From Fimbriimonadaceae bacterium (lineage in GTDB: Bacteria; Armatimonadota; Fimbriimonadia; Fimbriimonadales; Fimbriimonadaceae), in NCBI GenBank assembly GCA_022843485.1, contig JALHNM010000011.1, positions 1-64,000 on the forward strand: DNA of 64,000 bases. Reading direction: 5' to 3'. Every line of letters begins with the position of its first letter. Position 1 is the stretch's first letter. A program made the translations under genes and the position numbers. Below are positions 43,734 through 53,637 of this stretch, in pieces. The notes beneath the pieces are model-generated. The model worked only from the letters and a program-made list of their open reading frames with translations, did no database searches and was not told the DNA's origin.

Positions 43734-44948
43734 CTAGACGCCCTCGCTTGTGGGGAGCGTATGGCCGAGCTTCTCCCGTTTCGTCTCCAGATAGCGTTCA
43801 CTGTACGGCGTTGGCTCGGTGACGATCGGCACGTGCTCGACGATCTCGAGCCCGTACCCTTGGAGCCCCGCACGTTTCGAGGGGTTGTTCGTCATGAGCC
43901 GCATCTTCTTCACGCCGAGGTCGAGCAGGACCTGAGACCCTAGCCCGTAGTCGCGCAGGTCGGGCTTGAACCCTAGGGCCTCGTTCGCTTGGACGGTGTC
44001 CATCCCGCCGTCCTGAAGCTCGTACGCGCGAAGCTTGTTGAGGATTCCGATCCCCCGGCCCTCTTGCGCGATGTAGAGCACCACGCCCAGACCTTCGTCC
44101 TCGATCGTGCGGAGTGCGAGGGCGAGCTGGTCGCCACAGTCGCACCGGAGCGATCCCATGATGTCGCCTGTGAGGCACGAGGAGTGCACCCGGACAAGGG
44201 TGGGGACGTCCGGGCTCGGCTCGCCCTTCACGATGGCGAGGAACGGGTGCGGCTCCACTTCGGTCTCGTAAGCGAACAGCCGGAAGCGCCCGTAGCGGGT
44301 GGGGAAGTCGATCGGTCCGGCGACGCGGCGGACGAGCTTCTCGGTACGGCGGCGGTACTCGATGAGGTCGGCGATCGTGATCACCTTGAGCCCGTGCTTG
44401 TGGGCGTAGGGGATGAGGGAGTCGAGCCGCATCATCTCGCCGTCGTCGCCTACGATCTCGACCCCGACGGCTACCGGCTGGAGCCCGGCGAGGACGCACA
44501 GGTCGACCGACGCCTCGGTGTGCCCGGCCCGGCGGAGCACCCCGCCCTTCTCGGCGCGGAGCGGGATCATGTGACCCGGGCGCATAAGGTCGTCGGGGGT
44601 GGCCTTCGGGTCGCAAAAGACAGCCACGGTGCGGGCCCGGTCCGGCGCGCTCACCCCCGTGGTGGTGTCGTGGCGGGCGTCGACCGTCTCCGCCATCGCC
44701 GTCCCGAGGCGAGCGGTGTTCTGCTTCGTCATCATCGGGATGCGGAGATCGCGCAGGCGCTCTTCGGTCGTCGGGATGAACGGCACGCCCCGACCGTGCA
44801 TGATCATGAAGTTCATGTCCTCAGGCCGGCACCGTTCGCCCGCCATGATGAGGTCCCCTTCGTTCTCGCGGTCGGGGTCGTCGACCACGATCACCATCCG
44901 CCCCGCTCGGATGTCCTCGACCGCTTCAGGGATCGTCGCAAAACTCAT
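43734..44948 (-). CDS. ribBA: bifunctional DHBP synthase / GTP cyclohydrolase II
   Basis: A 404-residue enzyme supplying both precursors of riboflavin. The N-terminal RibB domain (IRAGRMVIVVDDPDRENEGDLIMA; RAGHTEASVDLC) makes 3,4-dihydroxy-2-butanone 4-phosphate. The C-terminal RibA domain (VRVHSSCLTGDIMGSLRCDCG, zinc Cys triad; EGRGIGILNKL; LTNNP-like MTNNPSKRAGL) opens GTP. I start at ATG 44948, because ATG 44960 lies within a TAGAAT box (minus strand). No FMN riboswitch fits in the short gap to the divergent lipoprotein gene. Confidence 0.96.
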   Translation of the reverse strand: MSFATIPEAVEDIRAGRMVIVVDDPDRENEGDLIMAGERCRPEDMNFMIMHGRGVPFIPTTEERLRDLRIPMMTKQNTARLGTAMAETVDARHDTTTGVSAPDRARTVAVFCDPKATPDDLMRPGHMIPLRAEKGGVLRRAGHTEASVDLCVLAGLQPVAVGVEIVGDDGEMMRLDSLIPYAHKHGLKVITIADLIEYRRRTEKLVRRVAGPIDFPTRYGRFRLFAYETEVEPHPFLAIVKGEPSPDVPTLVRVHSSCLTGDIMGSLRCDCGDQLALALRTIEDEGLGVVLYIAQEGRGIGILNKLRAYELQDGGMDTVQANEALGFKPDLRDYGLGSQVLLDLGVKKMRLMTNNPSKRAGLQGYGLEIVEHVPIVTEPTPYSERYLETKREKLGHTLPTSEGV

Positions 44949-45033
44949 CGTGCCCTTCATTCTACGCAGGCCAAGCTGACGTTCTGGGCGCAAGGCGTGC
45001 CGCAGGCCCCAGGAAAGCGGATACAATGAGGCT

Positions 45034-45753
45034 ATGCGGGTTCTCCTTGCTCTTGCCTCCATCGTCGTGTTGGTCGGTCTTCACGGGTGCGCCCCCGCTG
45101 AAGTGAGTCGGTTGGAGGCTCGCGCCGCGCCGCCCGCGCCCGTCCCCGCCGACTGGCGGCGGCAGGAGAGCCCGGGGATCAAGGCCACTCTCGCGACCCC
45201 TCGCGATTGGCGTACCCGAGCGCAGGCCGAGGAAGAGGAGCGCCAAGCCATGGCCCAGCTCGGCGAGAGCATGCGCCAGGGCGGAGAGGCCCCGGACTTG
45301 AGCGGAATGCCGATGGACCTTGGCGGGGGCGGAGGCGGAGCGGGCGTGCACGGCACGGTGACGCAGCCCAAGACCTCCCTCGAGCCGACCGGCGAGAACA
45401 GCCTCGTCATGAATAAGGCGAGGATGGTGGGGGAGACGTCGTTCCCGACCCGCGTGGTCGTGACCTACGAGAAGGTCGGGGGCGGGACCTCGCTGAAGGC
45501 CCAGCGGGCGAAGGCCAAGGAGGCCTACCCGGGTCTCCAGACGGACGAGGACGTCAAGCTTGCCATCGGGACGGTCGCCAAGCTCACCCACCGAGTCAAG
45601 AGCCGCGACGGGGAGAACGGCACCATCGTCACGTACGTCGTGGTCGACGGCGAGGACTTCTGGACGGTGCGGTTCCAGACCGAGCAGGACGCGAGCGTCG
45701 TGACCGGGGTCAGCGACCAGGTGATGGCCACGTTCCGCCCGGCGAAGGGCTGA
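45034..45753 (+). CDS. putative lipoprotein, function unknown
   Basis: A 239-residue protein with a lipoprotein signal peptide (VLLALASIVVLVGLHGC, lipidated C19). The mature part has a helical Glu-rich patch (AQAEEEERQAMAQLGESM), a Gly-run linker and a C-terminal alpha/beta region (VVVTYEKVGGGTSLKAQRAK, GEDFWTVRFQTE) reminiscent of PsbP/DcrB-like domains, which I cannot assign firmly. TACAAT ends 6 bases before the ATG. It is divergent from ribBA. Confidence 0.75.
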   Translation: MRVLLALASIVVLVGLHGCAPAEVSRLEARAAPPAPVPADWRRQESPGIKATLATPRDWRTRAQAEEEERQAMAQLGESMRQGGEAPDLSGMPMDLGGGGGGAGVHGTVTQPKTSLEPTGENSLVMNKARMVGETSFPTRVVVTYEKVGGGTSLKAQRAKAKEAYPGLQTDEDVKLAIGTVAKLTHRVKSRDGENGTIVTYVVVDGEDFWTVRFQTEQDASVVTGVSDQVMATFRPAKG

Positions 45754-45801
45754 CCCGCCCCTTCACGTTCGCTTAACAATTCTGGGACACAACGCACGGC
45801 G

Positions 45802-47655
45802 ATGGCTCGTCTCGCCCTTGCCGCGCTCCTGACGCTCGTTTCCGCCCTGTGCTGGGCCCACGACGGCCCCGACCCGGTCGCCCATTGGGAGCTGATGCCT
45901 CGTCGGGCGGTCGATGGGGTGCTGAAGGCGCGGATCGGGCCGGACGCCCGGATCGAGGGGGCACCGGCTGCCGCGAAGACCTCTCTGGGCGAGGCCCTGC
46001 TCTTCGACGGGGTGGACGACGCGCTCGTCGTCGCGCCGGACCTCGCCTCGGTGCGCGCGAGCCTCCCGAAGGAAAAGTTCACCGTCGAGGCCTGGGCCTC
46101 GGTCGACACCCCCGTCGGATACGGCGGGCTGCTTGGGGTCTTCCAAGACAACGGCAACGCGGAGAAGGGGTGGGTGCTCGGCTACAACGATCGGACCTTC
46201 ACGTTCGGGCTCGCGAGCCAGGGCGGGGACGACGGCGACGGCCGGATGACCTACCTCAAAGCCAAGACCGAGTTCGAGCTGGGACGCATCTACCACGTCG
46301 TGGGCACCTACGACGGGAAGCTGATGCGGATCTATGTGAACGGGAAGCTCGAAGGGGAGTCGGCCCAGCAGTCCGGCCCGCTCCTCTACCCGGATCAAGC
46401 CCCCGTCGTGGTCGGCGCCTACCGCGACCGGGACGAGAACAACTTCCACCACGGCCGCATCGTCTCCGTCGCGCTGTACGACCTCGTCGCGACGGGCGAG
46501 GGCGTCGCCCACCTCTTCGGCCACCGAAAGGAACTGACGACCGCCGCGCCTGTGATCCAGGAAGACCCGAACTTCCGGATGGTCGTCGAACCGTACCTGC
46601 AGTACCCGACCGCGACTGAGATCACGGTCATGTGGGAGACGAGTCGGAACTCGACCTCGGTCGTCTATGTCGGGCCCTCGAAGGCCCAACTCCAACCGGT
46701 CCAGGGCGACCCTGCCCTCATCCACCGGGTGCGCTTGACGGGCCTGAAGCCGGAAGGGCACTATGTGTACCGGGTCGAGTCGGTGGACGACCAGGGGCGG
46801 AAGGTCGAGAGCCCACTCCTGACCTTCCGCACCGCCCCGGCGGGCCCGGCCGCGATCCGGTTCTCGATCCTCGGAGACACGCAGGACCAGCCGCACATCA
46901 ACAAGCGCGTCGCCGAGCACATGTGGAACGAGCGCCCGGACTTCTTCGTGATCCTCGGCGACCTCGTCGGCACCGGGGCGAACAAGCGGCATTGGACCGA
47001 GCACTTCTTCGGGTCGATGCGTCCGCTCCTGAGCCGCGTGCCGCTCATCCCGGTCATCGGCAACCACGAGGGCGACGCCCGGCTCTACTACGATTACATG
47101 AGCGTCCCCGAGCCCGAGTACTGGTATAGCTTCACCTACGGCGACATGGAGTTCTTCGTCGTGGACTCGAACCGGGAGGTCGCGCCGGGCAGCGAGCAGT
47201 GGAAGTGGCTCGACGCCGCCCTCGGCCGGAGCAAGGCGAAGTGGAAGTTCGTCGGGCACCACCACCCGCCCTATAGCAGCGACGAGGACGACTTCGGCAA
47301 CCTGTGGGAGGGCCAGTCGACGCGCGGCGACGTCCGCATCAAGCCGCTCGCCGACCTCTACGAGAAGCACAAGGTCGATATCGTCTGGGCCGGCCATATC
47401 CATAGCTATGAGCGCACCTGGCCGATGCTGGCGGGGCGGGCCAGTCCGAACGGGCCGGTCTACATCGTCTGCGGCGGTGGGGGCGGCGGGCTAGAGACCC
47501 ACGGCCCGACCCGTCCCGAGTTCAGCGCGCGAGTTCGCCACGGCCACCATTACTGCATCGTCTCGATCAGCGGCGACGTGTTCGAGATGCGGGCCTTCGA
47601 CATCGAGGGCAGGCAGTTCGACTCGCTCGTCATCGACAAGCGCCTCCCCCGGTGA
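45802..47655 (+). CDS. secreted metallophosphoesterase with LamG and Fn3-like domains
   Basis: A 617-residue exported enzyme. The signal peptide (RLALAALLTLVSALCWA) is followed by a LamG/concanavalin-like domain (about 45-245; EALLFDGVDDALVV, RIYVNGKLEG), a purple-acid-phosphatase-type Fn3 domain (about 262-345; ATEITVMWETSRNSTSVVYVG) and a dinuclear-metal phosphoesterase (GDTQDQPH, LGDLVG, GNHEGD, VGHHHPPY, AGHIHSYERT). All metal-ligand motifs are intact. It probably liberates phosphate from organic phosphates outside the cell. Confidence 0.92.
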   Translation: MARLALAALLTLVSALCWAHDGPDPVAHWELMPRRAVDGVLKARIGPDARIEGAPAAAKTSLGEALLFDGVDDALVVAPDLASVRASLPKEKFTVEAWASVDTPVGYGGLLGVFQDNGNAEKGWVLGYNDRTFTFGLASQGGDDGDGRMTYLKAKTEFELGRIYHVVGTYDGKLMRIYVNGKLEGESAQQSGPLLYPDQAPVVVGAYRDRDENNFHHGRIVSVALYDLVATGEGVAHLFGHRKELTTAAPVIQEDPNFRMVVEPYLQYPTATEITVMWETSRNSTSVVYVGPSKAQLQPVQGDPALIHRVRLTGLKPEGHYVYRVESVDDQGRKVESPLLTFRTAPAGPAAIRFSILGDTQDQPHINKRVAEHMWNERPDFFVILGDLVGTGANKRHWTEHFFGSMRPLLSRVPLIPVIGNHEGDARLYYDYMSVPEPEYWYSFTYGDMEFFVVDSNREVAPGSEQWKWLDAALGRSKAKWKFVGHHHPPYSSDEDDFGNLWEGQSTRGDVRIKPLADLYEKHKVDIVWAGHIHSYERTWPMLAGRASPNGPVYIVCGGGGGGLETHGPTRPEFSARVRHGHHYCIVSISGDVFEMRAFDIEGRQFDSLVIDKRLPR

Positions 47656-47684
47656 CCCGCCGCCGGCCCCAGGCGAACTGGCGT

Positions 47685-49375
<1,691 letters not shown>

Positions 49376-49380
49376 TCTGA

Positions 49381-49414
49381 CGCGGTTTTGCATGCGATCG
49401 CATGCAAAACCGCG
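49381..49414. repeat. 34-bp perfect palindrome with GCGATCGC centre
   Basis: Starting five bases after the pyrG stop codon, this palindrome has 17-bp arms (CGCGGTTTTGCATGCGA and its complement) and no loop. A degenerate copy begins at about 49446 (TTTTGCATACGC ... ATCAAAA). No T-run follows, so it is not a canonical terminator. The remainder of 49415-49660 has no gene; the stretch near 49509-49538 resembles a dispersed repeat (CATTTCGATGCGCCC ... ACGAAAGGG). Confidence 0.85.
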
Positions 49415-49660
49415 GTTAGGAGGCCCGTAGACGGGTCTTACTAGCTGTTTTGCATACGCTCGTAATCAAAATGGCCTACGAAGGCGTGCATCCGGGCTCG
49501 GTCGCACCATTTCGATGCGCCCAAGGACGAAAGGGCACCTCAAGAGCGAGTCCCCCGCGGACGCAGTGGAGGGGCGCTTGGCCCGCTTCTCGGCGGTGTC
49601 GAGAGCCTGAACGGGACGCACCGGGGGCATGGGGCTCGGGGCCGCCATAATGCAGGGCCC

Positions 49661-50266
49661 ATGTCCCGCTTTGAAGACTCCCGGCGATCCATCGAGTTCG
49701 ACGCCTTCCGGCGCGAGCTTCTTCTCGACTCGCGTCCGGCGGCGGGCGAGGAGCGCGAAGCGTTCTTCGAGAAGCTCAAAGCCCTGTGCGAGGCGATGTT
49801 CCCCGAGGCCAAGAGGCTGGAGCGCAAGCCGGGCCTGGCCACGCGGATGTTCAGCATCGAAGTCGAGATGCCGGACCGGGACAAGCTCCAACTGCTGAGC
49901 CTGGCGGAGGAACTCGACGACAACTGGCGGGTCGAGGTGAAGCCGCTCGTCAAGGCGGGGTCGAGTTGCACCTACCTTGACCGGCTGGACGCGATCTGGG
50001 AGTGGGCGGTCGACCTCGGGGGCCGGTTCGTGACCGGCCACGTCAAGCTCCGCAACTTCAGCTTGGAGCGCCCGGCGTACGACCGGACGCAGTCGTCTTT
50101 CGATAGGTCGAAGCCGCCATCTCGCGGATTTCACAAGTCAGGCCCGCCCGACCGGCGTCCACCGTTCCGCGGAAGGCCACAAGGAGACGACCGTGGAGCA
50201 CGGCCGCCATTTCGGAAAGGAGGTCGGCCGGGCGGCCCTCCAGGACGCAGACCGTCAGGTGGATGA
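49661..50266 (+). CDS. hypothetical protein with Arg/Gly/Pro-rich tail
   Basis: A 201-residue protein. The core (1-148; RRELLLDSRPAAGEEREAFFEKL, TRMFSIEVEMPDRDKLQLLSLAEEL) is alpha/beta, has strongly GC-biased wobble positions and no family known to me. From about residue 149 (QSSFDRSKPPSRGF) to the end it is Arg/Gly/Pro-rich, resembling RNA-binding tails, but this part lies antisense to the isomerase gene and its wobble positions are only about 55% GC. CATAAT ends 9 bases before the ATG. Confidence 0.65.
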   Translation: MSRFEDSRRSIEFDAFRRELLLDSRPAAGEEREAFFEKLKALCEAMFPEAKRLERKPGLATRMFSIEVEMPDRDKLQLLSLAEELDDNWRVEVKPLVKAGSSCTYLDRLDAIWEWAVDLGGRFVTGHVKLRNFSLERPAYDRTQSSFDRSKPPSRGFHKSGPPDRRPPFRGRPQGDDRGARPPFRKGGRPGGPPGRRPSGG

Positions 50267-50444
50267 ACCCAGGAGGGTGGCCCCTTCCTACCGACCAGGT
50301 CTCGGCGACCCTTACGTAGGCCTTGATCGAGGCCGGATCGACCGTCGGGATTGTCGCGAAGGCCTCGATGAGGTCGGCAAGGCAGGCCCCAAGATCGGTG
50401 TCGCCGGCCACGTCACGGCTGAGTTCCAGTTGGAGGTGGGGCAT
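50058..50444 (-). CDS. 5-carboxymethyl-2-hydroxymuconate isomerase-like tautomerase
   Basis: A 128-residue protein. MPHLQLELSRDV gives the N-terminal Pro used as catalytic base in the tautomerase superfamily; IKAYVRVAETWSVG and FIHLTVCVLEGRP match the CHMI (HpaF) pattern, and its length fits the ~126-residue norm. CHMI acts in homoprotocatechuate breakdown, but no hpa genes are nearby, so a generic tautomerase is equally possible. Its 3' 209 bp overlap the convergent hypothetical gene; this strand has the GC-rich wobble positions there, so this reading is the older one. Confidence 0.75.
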   Translation of the reverse strand: MPHLQLELSRDVAGDTDLGACLADLIEAFATIPTVDPASIKAYVRVAETWSVGRGHPPGFIHLTVCVLEGRPADLLSEMAAVLHGRLLVAFRGTVDAGRAGLTCEIREMAASTYRKTTASGRTPGAPS

Positions 50445-50526
50445 GGGGCAGTATGGCGGAGGGCCGAGGCCCCCTGCAAGAGCACCGGGGATCGACCGAT
50501 CATCTTCCTTGCGCAGGGCGGGAAGC

Positions 50527-51741
50527 ATGAACACGCGACGATTGGGCGAACACCTGATGAACCGAGGGAAGCTGTCGGAAGCGGATCTCGAGCGGGCCTT
50601 GAAGCGGCGCCGTGCCTCGCAGAGCCGGCTCGGGGAACTCCTCGTCTCGGAGGGTCTGGTCACCGAGGCCGACGTGACCGAGTGCCTTGCTGAGCAGTAC
50701 GACCTCCCGGTCTGGGAGCAGTCCCTGGTCGTCGACGAATTCTTACTGAGCCGCCTTGACCCTGGCACCGTGTTGAGCAGGAGCGTGTTGCCGATCCGTG
50801 TACCGGGAGACGCGCCGACCATCGCGATCTCGGACGCCTTAGACTATGACTTGACCGATGAAGTGGGACGTATCATCGGGCGTGCCCCGAGAATCGTGAT
50901 CGCCCCGGCGTCGCGCATTCGGGAGGCGCTCATCGGGCACCTGTACGGCGACCTCGCCAAGACACTGAGCAAGGCCCCGGGCGACACGAAGGGCCGGTTC
51001 CGGATCGATGGCCTCATCGAACCGGTGCCCTGTGGAGGTCGGTTCGCGGCCTTCGACACGGTGCTCAAGCGCCCGGTGACTCTCGTCACCTTCAACTCTG
51101 ATGATCCGGACCTGATCGACACCTTCGCTCAGGCGAGCCGGATCGACCATATGCGGATGCCGGACCTTCTCGATCTTCGGCTCGGAGCCAAGGGTGGGTT
51201 CGCCGTGTTCCGCGAGTTCACGGGGCACTCCCTCCAGACTCTGGGCAGGCTCCGAAAGGCCTGGACGGAGCACGAAACGGTCGAACTCGCGGCATCGCTC
51301 GTCGCCACGCTGAGGACCATGGAGCACCAGGGGTTGACGTGTGGGTACGTGTCTGCATCGAGCGTCCTGATGCACGGCGACCAGTGGTCCCTGCTACCCC
51401 TCGTTCAGCCAGAGGGCCGCACGGACGATGCCGCGGCCGTGGTCACGCTCATGCGGTTTATGCTGTTCGGAGACCGTGAACCCGACGATAACGCGGTGAA
51501 CGGATCGCGCCAACTCGCGAGCCTCTTCGAAGATTGCCTGCCAGAGTCCGGCGCTTACCCTCGCCCGAACTTGGAGTCGCTCGGGAACCGACTCGCGGAG
51601 ATGCGCCTGACTGGCGCCTACCAGACCGCCGCCCAGATCGAGCCGGGGGGCACGGACGTGCTCGAGCTCCGGACACTGACCGAGCGGGAGGACACCTCCT
51701 TCTTTGGGTTCGTGGCGAGGCTGTTCAAGCGGGCCGCCTGA
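50527..51741 (+). CDS. GspE/PilB N-terminal domain fused to a pseudokinase-like domain
   Basis: A 404-residue protein. Residues 1-145 match the GspE-II N-terminal domain of type II/IV secretion ATPases (RLGEHLMNRGKLSEADLERAL, LGELLVSEGLVTEADVTECLAEQYDLP). No ATPase domain follows. Residues 155-300 read like a degenerate Ser/Thr kinase lobe order (VPCGGRFAAFDTVLKRPVTLVTFN; ASRIDHMRMPDLLDLRLG; FREFTGHSLQTLGRL; LRTMEHQGLTCGYVSASSVL) lacking the Lys-HRD-DFG catalytic residues. It would be a signalling adaptor for a pilus or motility machine. ATG 50527 follows GGGCGGGAAG. The MinD/FlhG-like gene follows after 13 bp. Confidence 0.65.
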   Translation: MNTRRLGEHLMNRGKLSEADLERALKRRRASQSRLGELLVSEGLVTEADVTECLAEQYDLPVWEQSLVVDEFLLSRLDPGTVLSRSVLPIRVPGDAPTIAISDALDYDLTDEVGRIIGRAPRIVIAPASRIREALIGHLYGDLAKTLSKAPGDTKGRFRIDGLIEPVPCGGRFAAFDTVLKRPVTLVTFNSDDPDLIDTFAQASRIDHMRMPDLLDLRLGAKGGFAVFREFTGHSLQTLGRLRKAWTEHETVELAASLVATLRTMEHQGLTCGYVSASSVLMHGDQWSLLPLVQPEGRTDDAAAVVTLMRFMLFGDREPDDNAVNGSRQLASLFEDCLPESGAYPRPNLESLGNRLAEMRLTGAYQTAAQIEPGGTDVLELRTLTEREDTSFFGFVARLFKRAA

Positions 51742-51754
51742 TCGGAGGGTCACC

Positions 51755-52558
51755 ATGAGGACAACGGTCGTCACCAGCGGGAAGGGTGGGGTCGGCAAGA
51801 CCAACACGAGCGTCAACCTAGCGGTCTGCGCGGCTCAGGCGGGGTCGCGGGTCTTGTTGCTCGACGGCGACGTCGGCATGGGCAACGCTGACATGATCCT
51901 CGGGATCAAGCCCAAGGCCGACCTTTCGTCCCTGGCGCGCCCCGGCGTCACGGTCGACGATTTGATCGTCCGCCACGAATCCGGACTTGACTTGATCGCC
52001 GGGGGGAACGGGGTGGAGTCGCTCCTGGCCCTTGAGGCGACCGGGCTCGAGCGGTTCCTGAGCGAGATCGCGGCGCTGGACGGCCGGTACGACGAGGTGT
52101 TCGTCGACACCGGGGCTGGCATCGGGCACCATGTGGTGCGTATGCTCGCGGTGGCCGAGCGGGTGTTCTTGGTCTGCACCCCGGATCCGACGAGCATTAT
52201 GGACGCGTACGTGACCTGTAAGGTGCACTTCTCCGTCCCGGGAGCGGCGCCGGTCTGGGTCATCGTGAACTCCGCAAAGTCGGCGTCGGAAGGCGAGGCG
52301 GTGTTCCGGAACCTCGACACAGTCTGTACGAAGTTCCTGAGTCGAAGCTTGTCGTTAGCCGGGATCGTCCGGTTCGACGAGCGGCTCCGTGAGAGCGTGG
52401 TCAAGCGTTGCCCGGTGGTCCTCTCGGCCCCCAACTCGGACGCGGCGAGGGATTTCCGAGCGATCTTGCCTGCGATCGAGTCCGGGCGGCCGTCCAAGCC
52501 CCGGGGCGGGTTCGCCGACCTCCTCGCGAGCGCGTTCGGGTTGCGGAAGGCCAGCTAG
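51755..52558 (+). CDS. MinD/FlhG-family P-loop ATPase
   Basis: A 267-residue ATPase. SGKGGVGKTNTSVNLA (8-23) is the deviant Walker A with two lysines; LLLDGDVGMGNADMILGI and VFVDTGAGIG are the further family motifs, and VFLVCTPDPTSIMDAY is typical of FlhG/MinD2 proteins that set the number and place of flagella or pili. A ribosome site GGAGGGT lies 5 bases before ATG 51755. No C-terminal amphipathic membrane helix is evident (AFGLRKAS). Pairing with the GspE-N protein suggests spatial control of a secretion or pilus system. Confidence 0.88.
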   Translation: MRTTVVTSGKGGVGKTNTSVNLAVCAAQAGSRVLLLDGDVGMGNADMILGIKPKADLSSLARPGVTVDDLIVRHESGLDLIAGGNGVESLLALEATGLERFLSEIAALDGRYDEVFVDTGAGIGHHVVRMLAVAERVFLVCTPDPTSIMDAYVTCKVHFSVPGAAPVWVIVNSAKSASEGEAVFRNLDTVCTKFLSRSLSLAGIVRFDERLRESVVKRCPVVLSAPNSDAARDFRAILPAIESGRPSKPRGGFADLLASAFGLRKAS

Positions 52559-53637
52559 CCCGCCGGTGCGGGGGTGCCGCCTTGCTCGCCTTCCCGGCGC
52601 ACCTCTCGGATCACGTCCGTGAGGCCGATCGCGAGCGCGACCAGCATGGGCCCGGCCATCACGCCGATCGCCCCGAAGAGCAACACCCCTCCGAGCAAGC
52701 TGAAGAACACCGTGAGGTAGTGCATCTTCGTTTGGATGCCGATGACCAAGGGCCGAAGGAGGTTATCGACCTGCGACACGATCCCGAACCCTACACCGAG
52801 CAGGATCAAAGCTGGGATCGTCTGGCCCTCGAGGAACAGCTTCCCCGCAAGCGGGATGTAGATGATCGGTGCCCCGAGTAGCGGGATTGTGCAGAGCACA
52901 ATAGTCAGGACTGTCCAAATCAGTGCGCCGGGAATCCCTAACGCGAAGTAGGTGGCGCCCGCGATCGCGCCTTGGAGGATCGCGACGAGCAGCACTCCGA
53001 CGAACACCGACCGAACGGTGTTGGCGATTCGCTGAAGGATCGCCAGAGTCTTCTCCCGCGGGAGGGGGATCATCTCGCACACGGGGTCTAGGAGTTGGGG
53101 GCCATCACGCAGCATGAAGAACATGGTGAAGATGGCGATGGCGAGGCTGACGACGGTGACGACGAGCTGCTGGGCGCCCCGGCTGAGGGCGCTGACGACC
53201 GAGCGTCCGACTTCGTCGCCGTTGTTCGTGAGCCAGGCCTTGATGTCGAAGTTCCCGGCACCGACACTTTGGAGGATCGGCTTCGACGCCCGTTCGAGGT
53301 AGTCGATCAGCCCGCTTGTCGTGACTTGGCCGCCGCCTGGTGAGCCCTCCCGCATGACCTCTTGGGCGACGGCGGACACCTGGAGACCCGCGATCGTGCC
53401 CACGGCGGCGAAGGGGATAATGATGAGGAATGTGACTAGAGAGGTTGCTAAAATCGCGCCGACGGTCGGGTTGGTGCGGTCTCGCCATCGGGCGAAGAGC
53501 GGATAGACCAGGATGCTGAGCGAGGTCGCCCAGAGCAAGGCGCTGAGGAACGGTGCCATCAAGAGCGTTACGCCGGTGCCGACGACCACGACCAGGATCC
53601 AAAAGGCGACGCGGACGTAGGTGGTGCTGCTCGTCAT
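52555..53637 (-). CDS. AI-2E/UPF0118 (PerM-like) membrane permease
   Basis: A 360-residue membrane protein with eight or so helices. RVAFWILVVVVGTGVTLLMAPFLSALLWA, FFMLRDGPQLLDPV, IANTVRSVFVGVLLVAILQGAIAGA and YIPLAGKLFLEGQTIPALIL follow the family pattern. Members export AI-2, sodium/protons or small molecules; the substrate is not decidable. Its stop overlaps the MinD-like gene's stop by 4 bp, and its start overlaps the cca stop (ATGA), so it is second in an operon with cca. Confidence 0.9.
   Translation of the reverse strand: MTSSTTYVRVAFWILVVVVGTGVTLLMAPFLSALLWATSLSILVYPLFARWRDRTNPTVGAILATSLVTFLIIIPFAAVGTIAGLQVSAVAQEVMREGSPGGGQVTTSGLIDYLERASKPILQSVGAGNFDIKAWLTNNGDEVGRSVVSALSRGAQQLVVTVVSLAIAIFTMFFMLRDGPQLLDPVCEMIPLPREKTLAILQRIANTVRSVFVGVLLVAILQGAIAGATYFALGIPGALIWTVLTIVLCTIPLLGAPIIYIPLAGKLFLEGQTIPALILLGVGFGIVSQVDNLLRPLVIGIQTKMHYLTVFFSLLGGVLLFGAIGVMAGPMLVALAIGLTDVIREVRREGEQGGTPAPAG

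Noticed and set aside
44949-45033. FMN riboswitch for ribBA
   Set aside because: The gap is too short for the aptamer and none of its conserved segments is visible.
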